The position numbers were made by a program, and so were the translations under genes. From Gryganskiella cystojenkinii (taxonomy: Eukaryota; Mortierellomycota; Mortierellomycetes; Mortierellales; Mortierellaceae): a DNA stretch of 26,299 bases. The notes beneath the pieces were generated by a model. The model did no database searches. It was not told the origin of the DNA and was given only the letters and a program-made list of their open reading frames with translations. Positions 1 through 10,304 of the stretch are shown in pieces. How positions within the stretch are numbered: position 1 is the stretch's first letter; each line of letters opens with the position of its first letter. Where the stretch lies: positions 6,939 through 33,237 of the forward strand of contig JAAAIG010000400.1 of the NCBI GenBank assembly GCA_015852425.1. The letters run 5' to 3'.

Positions 1-1650
1 GAACAGTCATGTTTGGTGGGAACCGTTGTGGGGGCGTTCCACTTGTTTGGCTACCAATGATGGGCGCAACCTGGGTAACCGGTGATACCAACGCCGTCGC
101 CGGTGCTGTTGCCATTCCCGCCATTCCAGTTGTAGTCGTAATCGTAACGGGAGTACCTGATGCCACCGTAGAGCTGGGAAGAGATCCAGCTGTTGTCGCT
201 ATCGCATTTGACCCTGGGACAGTAGGCGCCACTGAAGTCGTTGCAGGTGCTGAAGCCGTGGTACCATTAACGGTTTTGTCGTCGTTGCTAGTATTGGTGG
301 GATTAGACGCCTTTGCTTGTCTGGCGACCATGGACGTTTGCGCGCGAGAGAATGCAATTGCGACCTTTGGGAGCGCGAGCATGGCTCGTGCTGCAGATGG
401 AAACCGTGCTGGTGGCAACGGTGATAAATCGGGTTTTGGAGGGGCTTTTGTGAGCTATCGGGATGATGCGTAAGAATTTTTGACGTGTCAGTTTCCGGTG
501 GAGATAACTTCAGAGGTGATAGATGACCAATGACTCTAAAATAGCCTTTCTATTTGCCACGAACCTGAGTGTTTTTAGCCTCGGACCAGGTCGCCAGATA
601 TGAGAGAGTGGACTGCAGACGTGCTTGGTACCTAAGGACATGCAGAGTGACAGCATTAGAGCGTGAGAGATGATCATGTAAACAGACATCAATCACAAAG
701 TGTACTTGTGTTCCTCCTTTGCTTACCGCATAAAGTCTGGATCTGCAGTGAGGCCGCTGTTCTGATAGTCCATGCAGACACAGATCAGCTCTTTGTTCAA
801 CTCCAACAGCTAAACACATGGAAGACACAGACGTGTGTTAAATCCTTCATCATCAATGTCGACCTTGAAAAAGCGTGTTGCAAAACAATCATGTTCGTTG
901 TAAAGCGCGTAAACTTACAGCCTGTACAACTTGCTCGTCAATGTCAATCTCTATGGGTTTAATCGTTATTGATGGTGGTGCCGCTGGCGGTGCTGCTACA
1001 GGTCCATTGACGATCCCTCCCATGGATGGACGAACGACCCCCCCTGCTGCTGCTGCTGCTCCTGCAACCATACCGGGAACACCGTTCGGGATCGTCTTTG
1101 CGCTGTGCTGCAGATGAATCTGTTGCTGCTTCTGCATCTGCGAGAGTATCCTCTGTTGCTGTTGCTGTTGCTGTTGAAGCGCCAAATTGTTTTGCATCGG
1201 AAGCGACATTTGCATCTGCATCGCTGGTTGGTTTGGCATCGCCTGCATCAGATGTGGCTGCTGTTGCTGCTGTTGTGGTTGTTGTTGTTGTGGTTGTTGT
1301 TGCTGTGGTGGCATCATTGGGTGATGCATCTGCTGCTGTTGTTGCTGAAGCATCTGTTGCTGCTGCTGGAGTTGAAGTTGTTGAAGTTGGAGTTGTTGTT
1401 GCTGCATCGGTGTGGGGTTTTTCAGGGCAGCAGCACGTTGTTGTAACAGCTGTTGTTGTTGAAACTGTTTCTGTTGCATCTGCTGGAGAAGCATCTGCTG
1501 TTGCTGCTGTTGTTGCTGTTGAAATTGCTGCTGTTGCTGCTGTTGCTGTTGTTGCTGTTGTTGTTGCTGAACAAATTGCATATGCTGCTGCTGCTGCTGC
1601 TGCTGCTGGGCAGTCATTTGCTGGAGGTGCAGTGGTGGTTGTTGCTGCAT
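1..1650 (-). CDS. Glutamine-rich protein, 5' part only (runs off left edge)
   Basis: Unrecognised protein, probably nuclear or transcription-related judging only by its composition. Exons read as complement(1..454, 919..1650). The first exon is dominated by CAG/CAA-coded glutamine tracts with Met, Leu and His, then an Ala/Gly/Pro linker ending in PSITIKPIEIDIDEQ. The donor GTAAGT (918-913) and acceptor ATAG (456-455) are in phase 0, and the second exon stays open to the window edge as a Thr/Ala/Ser/Pro-rich linker. The ATG at 1650 is preferred: the same frame extends upstream to a GTG at 1674, but a T-rich tract ending in GTAG lies just before it, which looks like the acceptor of a 5'-UTR intron, and no good upstream ATG exon was found. 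No conserved domain is visible in this part; chromatin or Mediator-type factors often start this way, but no name can be supported. Confidence 0.7.
1100..1648 (-). repeat. Interrupted CAG/CAA (glutamine) repeat
   Basis: Dense trinucleotide repeat inside the first exon of the Gln-rich gene, with pure runs of up to about 15 glutamine codons. CAG and CAA are mixed, which usually stabilises such tracts. It opens long artificial frames on both strands (poly-Leu, poly-Val, poly-Ala) that are shadows. Confidence 0.9.
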
Positions 1651-2376
1651 GGTGACGAACGGATCAGATGACACGATGTTCGTCTACAAAAAAAAAGGTG
1701 TCCGCGAGAGGAAGGAATGGTTTCCGGTGGCCTCGACTGCAAGGGAGCTGTGGATGATCCTGTCAATCCTGGTCTTTCAAGAGAAGACGGGTCCTTTATG
1801 CGGTTGTTCCTGAGTGATTGATTGATTGATACCCTTGATGCTGCCGACTCTTGTGGTTATGCTAGGGCAGGTACTCGGTGTTGGGGGACAGAGTATTTTT
1901 CTGGTGGCGCTTTTTTTTTTTTCTTTTTTTCTTTCGGGCCTTGCGATGGATGGAGAGACAGAGAGGTGGGATTGAAAAAAATAATAATAGAGAGACGATC
2001 TCGTGTCCCTTTCTTAGATGGACATTAGTCGGGATTTCAGACGGACGGGGTTTCGAAGTGATTTGTCTTTTAGAGCCTTTTTTTTTTTTCCCCTTTCTCT
2101 TCTTTTTTTTATACTTTTATGTGGTTGTTTTTGTGGGTAATGAAAAGGAGAAGAAAAGAAAGATAAATGGAATTAAAGAAGCAAAGAGAAAAGCAGATGA
2201 CGCATCCGAGGTTGGATGCTGTTCTTTTTCGCTGTGCTTTTTTTGAAGAGGGGACACTTGGGAGGGTGGCTTGTGACTGAAATTAACTCGACCCAAATAT
2301 AATAAATTATTAAAAGAAAAACAAATTTTATTCAGACATAATTTAATATCAATACATAAATATACGGGATATTTTT
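1651..2376. other. Intergenic: leader of Gln-rich gene and 3' end of protease gene
   Basis: No coding gene seen. It holds the probable 5'-UTR intron acceptor of the Gln-rich gene near 1684, a GATT tetranucleotide run at about 1817-1830, several T-runs (about 1911-1925, 2078-2090, 2105-2111), and the protease 3' flank. Confidence 0.6.
2327..2332 (-). terminator. Poly(A) signal AATAAA of the protease gene
   Basis: AATAAA on the minus strand, 45 nt downstream of the protease stop codon, in an AT-rich context. Confidence 0.6.
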
Positions 2377-4214
2377 CTACCAGGCAGAGTACCTGTCGCT
2401 GTCGTGGCTGTTGTAAATCAACAGGTTGGGAGTCCTCGAGTTGACATCCGTCAACACATCACGCGTCGCACGCTCCTTCAACAGGGCCTTCATCTCCTTG
2501 GGCGTAATCGGTCCTGAATGGAAACCAGAGCTCGACTCGGGTGCCAACGACAGATAATAGGCGACCAGACCGGCCACATGAGGACTCGCCATAGACGTAC
2601 CCGAAATGCTTCTCTTTGCGTTCTTGAACCCAATCCAGGTCGACTCAATATCCTTACCAGGTCCAAAGATATCCACACAAGAACCATGGTTCGAGAAATA
2701 CGCCCGAGAATCGTCCAACGACGACGCACCGACCGTGATTGCAGACTCGACGCCGGCTGGCGAATAATTACAGGCATCTCGGTTATCGTTTCCGGCCGCA
2801 ACCGCGAAATGAAGACCCTGAGAGACTGCGTTTGCAACAGCGGCATCGAGGGGACGGGACTTGCCACCACCCAGAGACATGTTGGCCACAGATCCCTTGT
2901 AACGTTTACCCTGTTGTGTCCTCAATCTTTGATGACCCTGTATGGCAAAATCGACGCCAGCAACGACATCGGACATGGTTCCGGATCCATTCGATCTTAG
3001 GACCTTGACGGCGACAATCTCGGCCTTCTTCGAGACACCGTAAGCGGCCGATCCAATTGTACCGGCACAATGGGTTCCATGACCGTTATCATCCGTATCG
3101 GGATCTCCCTTGGGGATTGTGGCCCCCCAAGATGCACGGCCCTCGAACTGATCGTGCTTTGTGTAGATACCGGTATCGATCACAAAGACGGTGACGCCCT
3201 CACCTCCGTTAGGGTTGTGGTTATACTTTTTGTAGTTCTTGAGCGTCAGCGTCTTGCGATGCGAGATACGAGCGAGTCCCCAAGGTGCGTTCTTTTGGAT
3301 GTCTGAAGTGTAGACCATTTGGTCGCGCTCGACGTAAGCAACCTGTTTTAAATGAGAATTGAATAGACAAAAAGAAGGGTTAGTGTCTGTCAGTGAGTAC
3401 ATCGTTCTTCTTAGTCCATCATGTGTTATTGCTGTCGTTGGTGCTTCTTTTTGTTGCTCGGGAACAAAGTCAGGGGGGAGAAAGGAGACGATGAAGAGAC
3501 CAATGGGGGTGAAGTCAAAGAAGAAGGGACGACCACCTTTCCCCCAAAAAACAAAGAACAAGTCGAAAAGAATTAAAGGGGGGAGAGAGAAATGATGTTT
3601 CGACAGGTTGAACCCAACCGAAAATGGAGTGCATTTCTCAAACGCCACAACGGGCCGTAACGCAGATCGAGTTGTGCGTGTAACAAAACGAGTGAAAGAA
3701 TAAAAGGGATACTGTTTTGTCCAAGGTTACATGTGTCTGCACTGCGCGCTTCCCTCGAGTGAAAAAAGAACAAGGGGGTGAAAAGGGATTGGCAAGATAA
3801 GGGCGAAAAAAAAAGACCTACGTCCGGATTCTGACGAATCTCGCTCAAGACCTCCGGACTGAATCTACCAGCGATTCCTTGGAAGGTTCCCATATCATAA
3901 ACATGGCGGACTCCTGCCTCCCCTCCATCGTTGGAGGACCAGGCACTCTGGAGATGAAGGGACTGAACCCAAGAGGACTGTTCCTTGGCCCTGGCGCCTT
4001 CCTTAAAGACGACAAAGTATGCGTCCGGGATGATATCACCGTCGGAGGGAGCGATCAAAGGAGCAAAGTTCTGCATGATATTCTCATTGCCGGAACAATG
4101 AATCATCTTTGAAAAGATGCCCGGGGGTGGGGGGAGAACAAACCCTTGGACGATGGCGGAACTGCCAGCGAAGAGGAGGACCGCAGCAGCGACGGTTGAA
4201 AGTCTCGGCAACAT
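2377..4214 (-). CDS. Secreted subtilisin-like serine protease (S8, proteinase K/cerevisin type)
   Basis: Exons complement(2377..3342, 3822..4214), one 479-nt phase-0 intron (donor GTAGGT, acceptor ACAG), 452 aa. Residues 1-24 are a signal peptide. About 63-140 is an inhibitor I9 propeptide ending in NPDVAYVERD, a family hallmark recreated exactly across the splice junction. The peptidase S8 domain follows: Asp187 in VIDTGIY, His219 in NGHGTHCAGTIG, oxyanion Asn316 in AAGND and Ser381 in GTSMASPH, so the triad is intact. Length and order match fungal proteinase K-like enzymes, which are made as zymogens, self-cleave after the propeptide and act outside the cell or in the vacuole. No transmembrane segment or GPI signal is seen at the C-terminus (DSDRYSAW). 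The ATG at 4214 is chosen because it starts the signal peptide; the longer upstream frame is leader sequence. Substrate is not predictable. Confidence 0.95.
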
Positions 4215-4858
4215 TATATATATTTTTTTTTTGGCTTGAAAGGAGAAAGGGACACTGAGAGTCGCGGAGGTCCTGTTTCTGGGGTGCTGAACTAGAGTGG
4301 TTTTGTTGAGCGAAAAAGGTAGAGAAGAAAGGAAGTCTCTTTGGGAATGGCAGATGAATTGATGAAGAAAGAGAGGAAAAAAGGGAGATAAGAAAAGATG
4401 CGATGAACAATGGAAAGCAAAAATTATGCGAGTCAGACGAGCAGACTTTGCCCTTCGTTTTTCTCCTTTGTTGGCGAACTCAAAAGCCTGAAAGGCGAGT
4501 CGCGTGCCTTTCCAATTTCCCAATTTCATTTCAAATGTAGGTCCCATGACTTCCTCTAAACCATTACGCGTCTACTTTCTTTTCATCGGGCAAAGCGGGT
4601 GTGGACGCATCACATCCCCACATCCGAGTCCGATAGATAACCCCACCAAAAAACCCAAGTCAATCCTTGTCTTGCGTGGTGGGCATGGTGCTTTTTCTTT
4701 GCTCGTTTCATTAGTTTGTAATGTAAAAATGTGTGATTTGTTTTGGTATGTAATTATGGTAAGATATATATATGCAAAATTGTGTTGTTGGGTAGATGAA
4801 TGCTCTAATGAAAGAAGAGAGACGTCAAGAGCTCGAGAATAAACCCTTCGAGTCCTAC
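4215..4858. other. Intergenic: protease promoter and MFS 3' flank
   Basis: No gene seen. The AT-rich run AATATATATA sits directly before the protease ATG, so it is leader rather than a TATA box. A TATATATATG run lies at about 4765-4774 in the MFS gene 3' flank. One ACGCGT hexamer occurs at 4566-4571. Confidence 0.5.
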
Positions 4859-6951
4859 TTAAGCCATCTCGACCACCAGCTCGGGCTTGGCAGGGGCGCC
4901 GGCACCCTGGTTCGCGTTGGTCTTGAGTTCCTTGTGTTGGATAAAGCAACTCATTACAAACGCCATCGCACAGAATCCTGTGCAACAGTAGAACGCATAA
5001 CGCAATGCATGGATGTAGCAATCATAAATCATAATTATCTGTGCGGGCGGGCGATCATGGATCGACTCATAGCTCTGGGTCACCAACAGGATCGTGCGAT
5101 CGTTCGGGAAATCACTCTCCAACCCATTCATAAGCTTGTTGTTAAATACCGTACCGACAATCGCGATACCAAAGACCTGACCGAGCGTACGAATAAACTG
5201 AACAGAGGTAGTGACCGTTGCCATGTACTTGGGTTTGACCGCAGCTTGAACAGCCAAAGTCGAAGACTGCATTGTAAAACCCATACCGAGACCGCAGATC
5301 AAGAGGACAAAGATGGTCACGACTCTGTGAGTTTCCTTATCAAAGATGATGCAGAGAGCGGAACCGGCAGCGAAGAAGACGTTTCCGATCGCAGGGAAGA
5401 AGGCATAGGTACCCTTCCTGAGAACCCAGATGCCGGAGGAGATCGAGGTGATGACAATACCAAAGACAAAGGGAACCGTCTCCAACCCTCCGATTGTCGC
5501 ACTCTCGTTCTTGACGACCTGGAAATAAATGGGCAAATAAAACAGAATACCAAAGAAGGACATGCCGCCAAAGAAGAGGGAGCCATAGGTTGCCCACAAG
5601 TTGCGGATCTTGTACAGGTGGATGGGGACAATGGGTTCCTTGGGGACCTTCCACTCGAAGAGGATGAAGACGACAGCAAGGCCAAAACCACCGCAGAGGA
5701 GGCCGATGATCTTACCGTCGCTCCAGGGGTACTTGCTACCACCCCAGCTCAGGGGCAGCAAGATCATGATGACGGTTGCGAGAAGAAGAATCGATCCATA
5801 GAAGTCGATGCGCTTAATCTTGTCTGTCAATGAACCCTTGGGCATGGGCAAATCCAAGTTGACGGTGATGAAGGTCATGGCAATCAGTCCAAAGGGTAAG
5901 TTGATCCAGAAGGACCAGCGCCAGGTGACGTGATCGGAGAAGACGCCTCCAAGCAAGGGTCCGAGGACGGAGGAAAGCGAGAAGATGGCGCCGATGAAAC
6001 CGATGTACTTGCCACGCTCGCGCATGTCCAACATATCCGAGAGAATGACAAACTATTTTCGAAAGAGTGGATGGGATTACATTGTCAGTACCTTGTAATG
6101 CTCCTCGCAGAACAATTTGTTTCTGTCCATTCAAACAAAAAAAGAAAAAGTAAAAGAAGAAAAGAAAACTTACCACCATGGCCATCAATCCACCAGCACC
6201 AACACCAGACAGAGCACGTCCAATAATCAACATGGTCATCGAGGTAGCCCATCCAGCGACAGCGGATCCGGCGAGGAACATAAAGTTGGCAAAGAGCATA
6301 ACCGCCTTGCGACCGAAAATGTCACTATTATTTAACGCCGCGCAAACACAAACAACCGGATGATACATGAACGTTAGTACGAAGTACAGAAAGAAATAAA
6401 AATGCTAAGCCAAAAAGCCGACGCCGCATCGGGACGAGTCCCGAAAATGGTTACTCAAACAATTTTTACCTGACTTTTCCATAAAGAGGCTGAAAGGCCG
6501 TGGCGGTCATCATGTAGGCGGTACCGAGCCATGAGATATCAGTCAAAGACTTGAATTCCCTACTAATAGCGGGCAGGGAAGTGTTGACAATGATCTGATC
6601 CAAACTGGCCAAGAAGACGCAGAGGGACAAACTAAAACAACAGAAAATATAAAAAAGATGGATGTGTCAATTTCTTAATTCCTTTTAGGTTACTGTAGGG
6701 GTGAGCAATGGACAAACGATAAAATAGACGTACGCGATCATGATGAGAACAAACTGTCTGGTGGGAGGCTTATGATAGACATGAATCTGAGGAGTTGTAG
6801 ATTCAGAGGCAGTGACAGAGGAAAGATCTTCCTCCTTCGAATCAACGACAGGGATCGAGTGGGTCGAAGACGAAGCAATAACGTCGTTGTCACCATTGAA
6901 TTCGTTGACTTCCTGCTTCAAGTCCTTGCTGAAGTCGGTTGTGGACGCCAT
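4859..6951 (-). CDS. DHA2-family MFS multidrug:H+ antiporter (14-TMS type)
   Basis: Exons complement(4859..6052, 6174..6324, 6470..6631, 6734..6951), introns of 121, 145 and 102 nt, 574 aa. All junctions keep frame and rebuild family motifs: D1-like LDQIIVNTSLPAI (83-95), motif A YGKVSDIFGRK (123-133, assembled over a splice site), motif B IIGRALSGVGAGG (160-172), motif C GPLLGG (208-213) and the WRWSFWINLP stretch typical of fungal DHA2 transporters. The first ~65 residues are a polar Ser/Asp/Glu-rich cytoplasmic tail. Length and the run of hydrophobic segments fit 14 transmembrane helices. The family exports drugs, fungal metabolites or amino acids by proton antiport at plasma or vacuolar membrane; the substrate cannot be told here. 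No secondary-metabolite genes flank it, so a general efflux role is more likely than a cluster-specific one. Confidence 0.93.
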
Positions 6952-9167
6952 CTGGAGGTATTTACTGGTGTAGATGGAGAAAGACGAGGGACTGAGACTA
7001 CGGCTGTGTTTTTGTTTGCTAGGGCGAGCTGGATCGAGGGGAACGTATGTGGGGAGTGACTAACACTTGACTTTTGCCGAAAATCAAGTGAAGGAAACAA
7101 GAGGACAAAAAAAAAAGATTAAAGTGAGAGTGGAGAACAAAAAAAATGGACAATGGGGGGCAGGGTGTGCCTTATTTATTGGTTCTCAACCCCTGCCTTC
7201 GTTTCTATCCCACCTGCCGTCGACCCGTCCAGTTGCGCAACGCTTAAGAAAAGCGAACGGGAGGCACTTTATTCCAAATAGAGTTGGGAGAGGTGTTTGC
7301 TCTTTCCAAAAAAGTTCATTTTTTTCATTCTGCGCTTGCGTCTTGGCTGAATTTTATTTTTTCATATTTTGCCGTGCGACAAATCGTCTGCTCGTTGACG
7401 TCTTGTTGATGATTTTTGCAATCCACAGACAACAACAAGAAAGTTTCCTTCCTTCTTGTGAGTAGGGGTTGTTAATGGTCATCAAGAATGATCGAATGAG
7501 TTGACAGCGCAGCTGGGGGGTAAGTTTCCGCATTTTCTTGGTCATCCTCCAATGTTTCCTAACTTTGAGATAAAAACATAAAAAATAAAAACGCTTAGAG
7601 GACGGACAAGAAAATCGACCCAGTGGACAGCGAATTGCCCTTTGCGAGTTAAGAGACTCATGAATCTGAGACGAATTGAACTTTTTTTTTTTTTTTTTTT
7701 TGAGAGGCGACTGAGGCCCTAATTGGGAGAAGAATAAAAAGCAGAGCGTATTTCCCCGGGAAATGGGATTACTATTAACCCACGGCATTCAAAGATTCTG
7801 GTCCTCCTTTTCACATTCAGACACGCAGTTTAGCGTTTTGGAGCTTTCATCTTATCCTTTCTCCACGTCTCCCCCACGTTGAACTCCAAAACGACATTCT
7901 GTCTCTTTTCTGTCCCTTGCAGCTGTTTCCCGAACAAACTAACTACCCGTCGTGCGTTTTCTTCCGTCTCTCTTGCCCCTTTCCCAGTTTGCCATCCCTT
8001 CTAGTATGTCAGGGGTAGGTAATACTGTAATAACATCCAGGGTTTCTCGTTCTCTTATCCCTGGCCAAGGCCGGAAGCAGGAAGAGACTTGCGATCTATG
8101 CGATCCAGGGGCAGGAGTAAAAATTATTCGAGCTAAAAATCGCTGCTTCGGCATATCATTCCGCCGAGAACTCTTTTGATGATTCCAACGAATTTTAACC
8201 TTTTTTTTCTTCTTTTGTTCCGCACGTTCTTTTGTTACGCAGCTCCAGACCAAAAATCAGATTAAGAACAAATCAGACCTTTCAATAACGAACAAAGAGT
8301 ATCCCTGAGGCATTGGGGGGATGATATTAGATCTGGAGATCAGATTCCTGGCGAAAAGATTCTACCCTTTCGACAATTCCTCTGTACCCTCACTTGCCCG
8401 TTGCGTGGTCAAGTCCTCGGACAAATACACGGAAGCGGGGTTTCCTTTGCTGACAAAGATATAAAAGCCCTTTTTTAGAACACTGCGAAGACAATGAGAC
8501 TAAAAAAGTGTCTTTGAAGGATAAAGACTGGATAAGAATTTGTATACATAGTCTATTTTCCCGACGGACAGTACTATCAAAATCACGTTTTGGAAGCGAC
8601 AATAATATATCGGCAAGGAATTCATCCAAGGGCTGAAAGAAGGACACCCGAAACATCCTTTCGAGCCTTGGGAAGGCTGGGGACGTTTTCAACAGAGCGA
8701 TCGCGTAGTCTTTGTTTACTTTGTTTTTTGAGTGTACTCGGTGACGAATTTAACCGATCACAATGACATGAAACAAAGAGCAGATGAAAAACAGGCAGCA
8801 GGGTTGTCAGGAGCACAGGCGACGCGCTCAGTAAGGCACCACTTGTCGCCAAACAATTCCTTTTCATTTGTTTCAAGTAACACATAGACTGACGTTTGCC
8901 TGTCAAAAAAAATAGGAAATTTTCCTCACTTGGAAGGTCCTCTTTTTCCGTTTGAAGGGTAACACTCTCTTCGCCTTTTTCGTCGTCGCTCAAATTCACC
9001 TTGGTAACCTGTTGGCGTTTGAAATATGACTCTGGAGGTCCTTGCTTTCTTTTCCTTTTTTATTGCCTTTCTTGTCCTTTTTTACAGATGGTCTTTGCTT
9101 TGCATCAGCAGGGGGTTTGTTTAGCTGTCAGATGTCAGAAAAACAGGATGACAAGACTTTACTCCTG

Positions 9168-9175
9168 TTTATATA
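9168..9175 (-). promoter_or_regulatory. Possible TATA box (TATATAAA), minus strand
   Basis: Perfect TATATAAA octamer in an otherwise mixed-composition stretch, oriented toward the open minus-strand frames below 9130. No clear ATG-initiated gene follows, so its role is uncertain. Confidence 0.25.
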
Positions 9176-9286
9176 GACCTTCAAGTGCCTAAACCATTCC
9201 ACCGTAACACCAAGTTGTGCCATGAGATAACAAAAAAAACCGCTCAAAGTGGCGAGGATAAATACACAATATCAATGGATCATTTT

Positions 9287-9292
9287 TTTATT
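9287..9292 (-). terminator. Possible poly(A) signal AATAAA, minus strand
   Basis: AATAAA 45 nt downstream of a TGA (9337-9339) that ends an open minus-strand frame. The same spacing is seen at the protease gene. It could mark the end of an unrecognised gene or be chance in AT-rich DNA. Confidence 0.25.
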
Positions 9293-9617
9293 AGCGTTTT
9301 TGTCTGCTACCAAAAGCAGAAGTAGAGGGTCAAGTATCAACGGATCAGACACTCCTGTCTGTATTTTGTAATGGCCGTTTCCTTATCTCGGTTGTCAAAG
9401 GTAGGGTGGGAGTGCACTTTCACCATCTCTTCAGTCACAGCAACGGTAACGCCACCAAAACGTGGCAAAAAATTTCACAAAAGTCTTGGGCCCCTTAAGT
9501 GAAATTCACAGTCCGATTCACATTCCGATTGTACGATTGAATGGCACATTGAAGGACAAAGCTCCGAAAAAAAATCCACGAGAAACTTGACCAATGACTT
9601 CCATTGGCTTGAATCAC

Positions 9618-9690
9618 GGGGCTGTAGCTCATTTGGTAGAGCGCTCCCTTCGCATGGGAGAGGCACTGGTTTCGACTACCAGCTGCTCCA
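9618..9690 (+). tRNA. tRNA-Ala (anticodon CGC), atypical
   Basis: A 73-nt cloverleaf with no intron: acceptor GGGGCTG/CTGCTCC, D arm GCTC-ATTTGGTA-GAGC, anticodon arm CTCCC-TTCGCAT-GGGAG (anticodon CGC, reads GCG), variable AGGCA, T arm CTGGT-TTCGACT-ACCAG, discriminator A. G3:U70, the alanine identity pair, is present. As expected for a eukaryotic gene no CCA is encoded in full, and a T7 Pol III terminator follows at 9696-9702. Two oddities: a T6:T67 mismatch in the acceptor stem, and a T53-A61 pair where G53-C61 is almost invariant, which alters the B box. It may be a diverged functional gene or an early pseudogene. Confidence 0.85.
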
Positions 9691-9944
9691 CATTATTTTT
9701 TTGATCAACTCTTCCTCCATACGAAAGCCTTGCGACTCCTCATACCTGTGAAGAGCCTTGGATAAGCAAAGCTTTGCAAATCTCTTTTGTTTTTCAACGA
9801 ATCTAACAGTACGGGTACTTCCTGCGCAGGAGTCTTGGGTAATAAGATGACTCACCGACACAAACGGCTACTTGCGTGCGTCACAGGAGAGGCGGACGTG
9901 CATGAGGATGTGGGTTTTGAAACTATGGGCGCGAGTCGATTCAT
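9676..9944 (-). CDS. Putative small two-exon gene, 71 aa, unrecognised
   Basis: Complement(9676..9802, 9856..9944) joins cleanly: ATG at 9944, perfect donor GTGAGT (9855-9850), acceptor GTTAG, 53-nt intron, phase 2. The first ~30 residues contain Arg, Lys, Ser and Thr but no acidic residue, like a mitochondrial presequence; the second part (FVEKQKRFAKLCLSKALHRY) is amphipathic-helical. No family recognised. Weak points: the 3' end overlaps the tRNA gene by 15 nt, the intron is very short, and no AATAAA follows directly. An alternative donor at CACAG|GTATGA would skip the tRNA and lead to more exons. An AT-rich TATATA lies about 35 nt before the ATG. Confidence 0.25.
9696..9702 (+). terminator. 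Pol III T7 terminator of the tRNA gene
   Basis: Seven consecutive T residues starting 6 nt after the discriminator base of the tRNA. Confidence 0.7.
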
Positions 9945-10304
9945 CGTGGGGAGAGGAAGATGCCATTCAAGTATATAGTATTTTTAGTTCTAGCCGGGTC
10001 TTTAATAACGCGATCTTAACCGGCCAAGTTCTTTGATAATCATTTATCAGGGATCTTGATCAAGGGGAATACACCGGGTTTAATTTTTAACTGAGGTCTT
10101 TTTGAAGCAGTTCGGTCAATGGTTAAATGAGGCTTGACCGGTTCACAACTCGACGCAAGGACCTCTTTTCAAGTCAAAAAGGGGGGGATGCACACAGCGG
10201 TCAAGCAAGTGACCTGTTAAAGATGATCAATGTCTGTTGGAAACACTAGTTAGGAAAAAAATGTTGTTTATTGTATGTTTTTTTACAGTCTTTAGAGACA
10301 ATAT
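9945..10304. other. Intergenic before EDC3 3' end
   Basis: No gene seen. Contains an inverted repeat CGGTCAA...TTGACCG around 10112-10140 with a 15-nt loop, more GGTCAA-type words nearby, and the EDC3 poly(A) signal. Confidence 0.4.
10267..10272 (-). terminator. Poly(A) signal AATAAA of EDC3
   Basis: AATAAA on the minus strand about 33 nt downstream of the EDC3 stop codon. Confidence 0.6.

Larger units (their letters stand above)
6952..9617. other. 2.7-kb region without a convincing gene
   Basis: The first few hundred bases are the MFS promoter. A pure T20 run lies at 7682-7701. Open frames at 7354-7788, 7939-8253, 8390-8692 and 8622-8999 (minus) are unrecognised, lack good starts or run through poly-A/T, and I do not call them genes. 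A minus-strand TATATAAA at 9168-9175 is followed by Lys/Glu/Asp-rich open stretches between about 9130 and 8900. A minus-strand frame at 9337-9474 reads like a protein C-terminus and is followed 45 nt later by AATAAA. See findings. Confidence 0.5.

Noticed and set aside
9..473. 154-aa plus-strand frame rich in Val/Ala
   Set aside because: It is the antisense shadow of the Thr/Ala-rich second exon of the minus-strand Gln-rich gene, which splices in frame.
1026..1671. Plus-strand Leu-, Val- and Ala-rich frames
   Set aside because: Antisense readings of the CAG/CAA repeat (CTG, TTG, GTT, GCT codons).
3573..4547. Long 324-aa minus-strand reading containing the protease N-terminus
   Set aside because: It runs through the 5' leader and the intron; the real exon is 3822-4214.
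4796..5833. 345-aa plus-strand frame
   Set aside because: Antisense to the MFS transporter exon; hydrophilic with no domain, while the minus strand has all transporter motifs.
7354..7788. 144-aa minus-strand frame
   Set aside because: Runs through the T20 homopolymer as poly-Lys; no protein-like pattern.
7939..8253. 104-aa minus-strand frame, and CAGGGG words near 8010 and 8106 as transposon ends
   Set aside because: The frame has poly-Lys from an A-run and no recognisable domain; the CAGGGG words are not inverted partners and have no transposase nearby.
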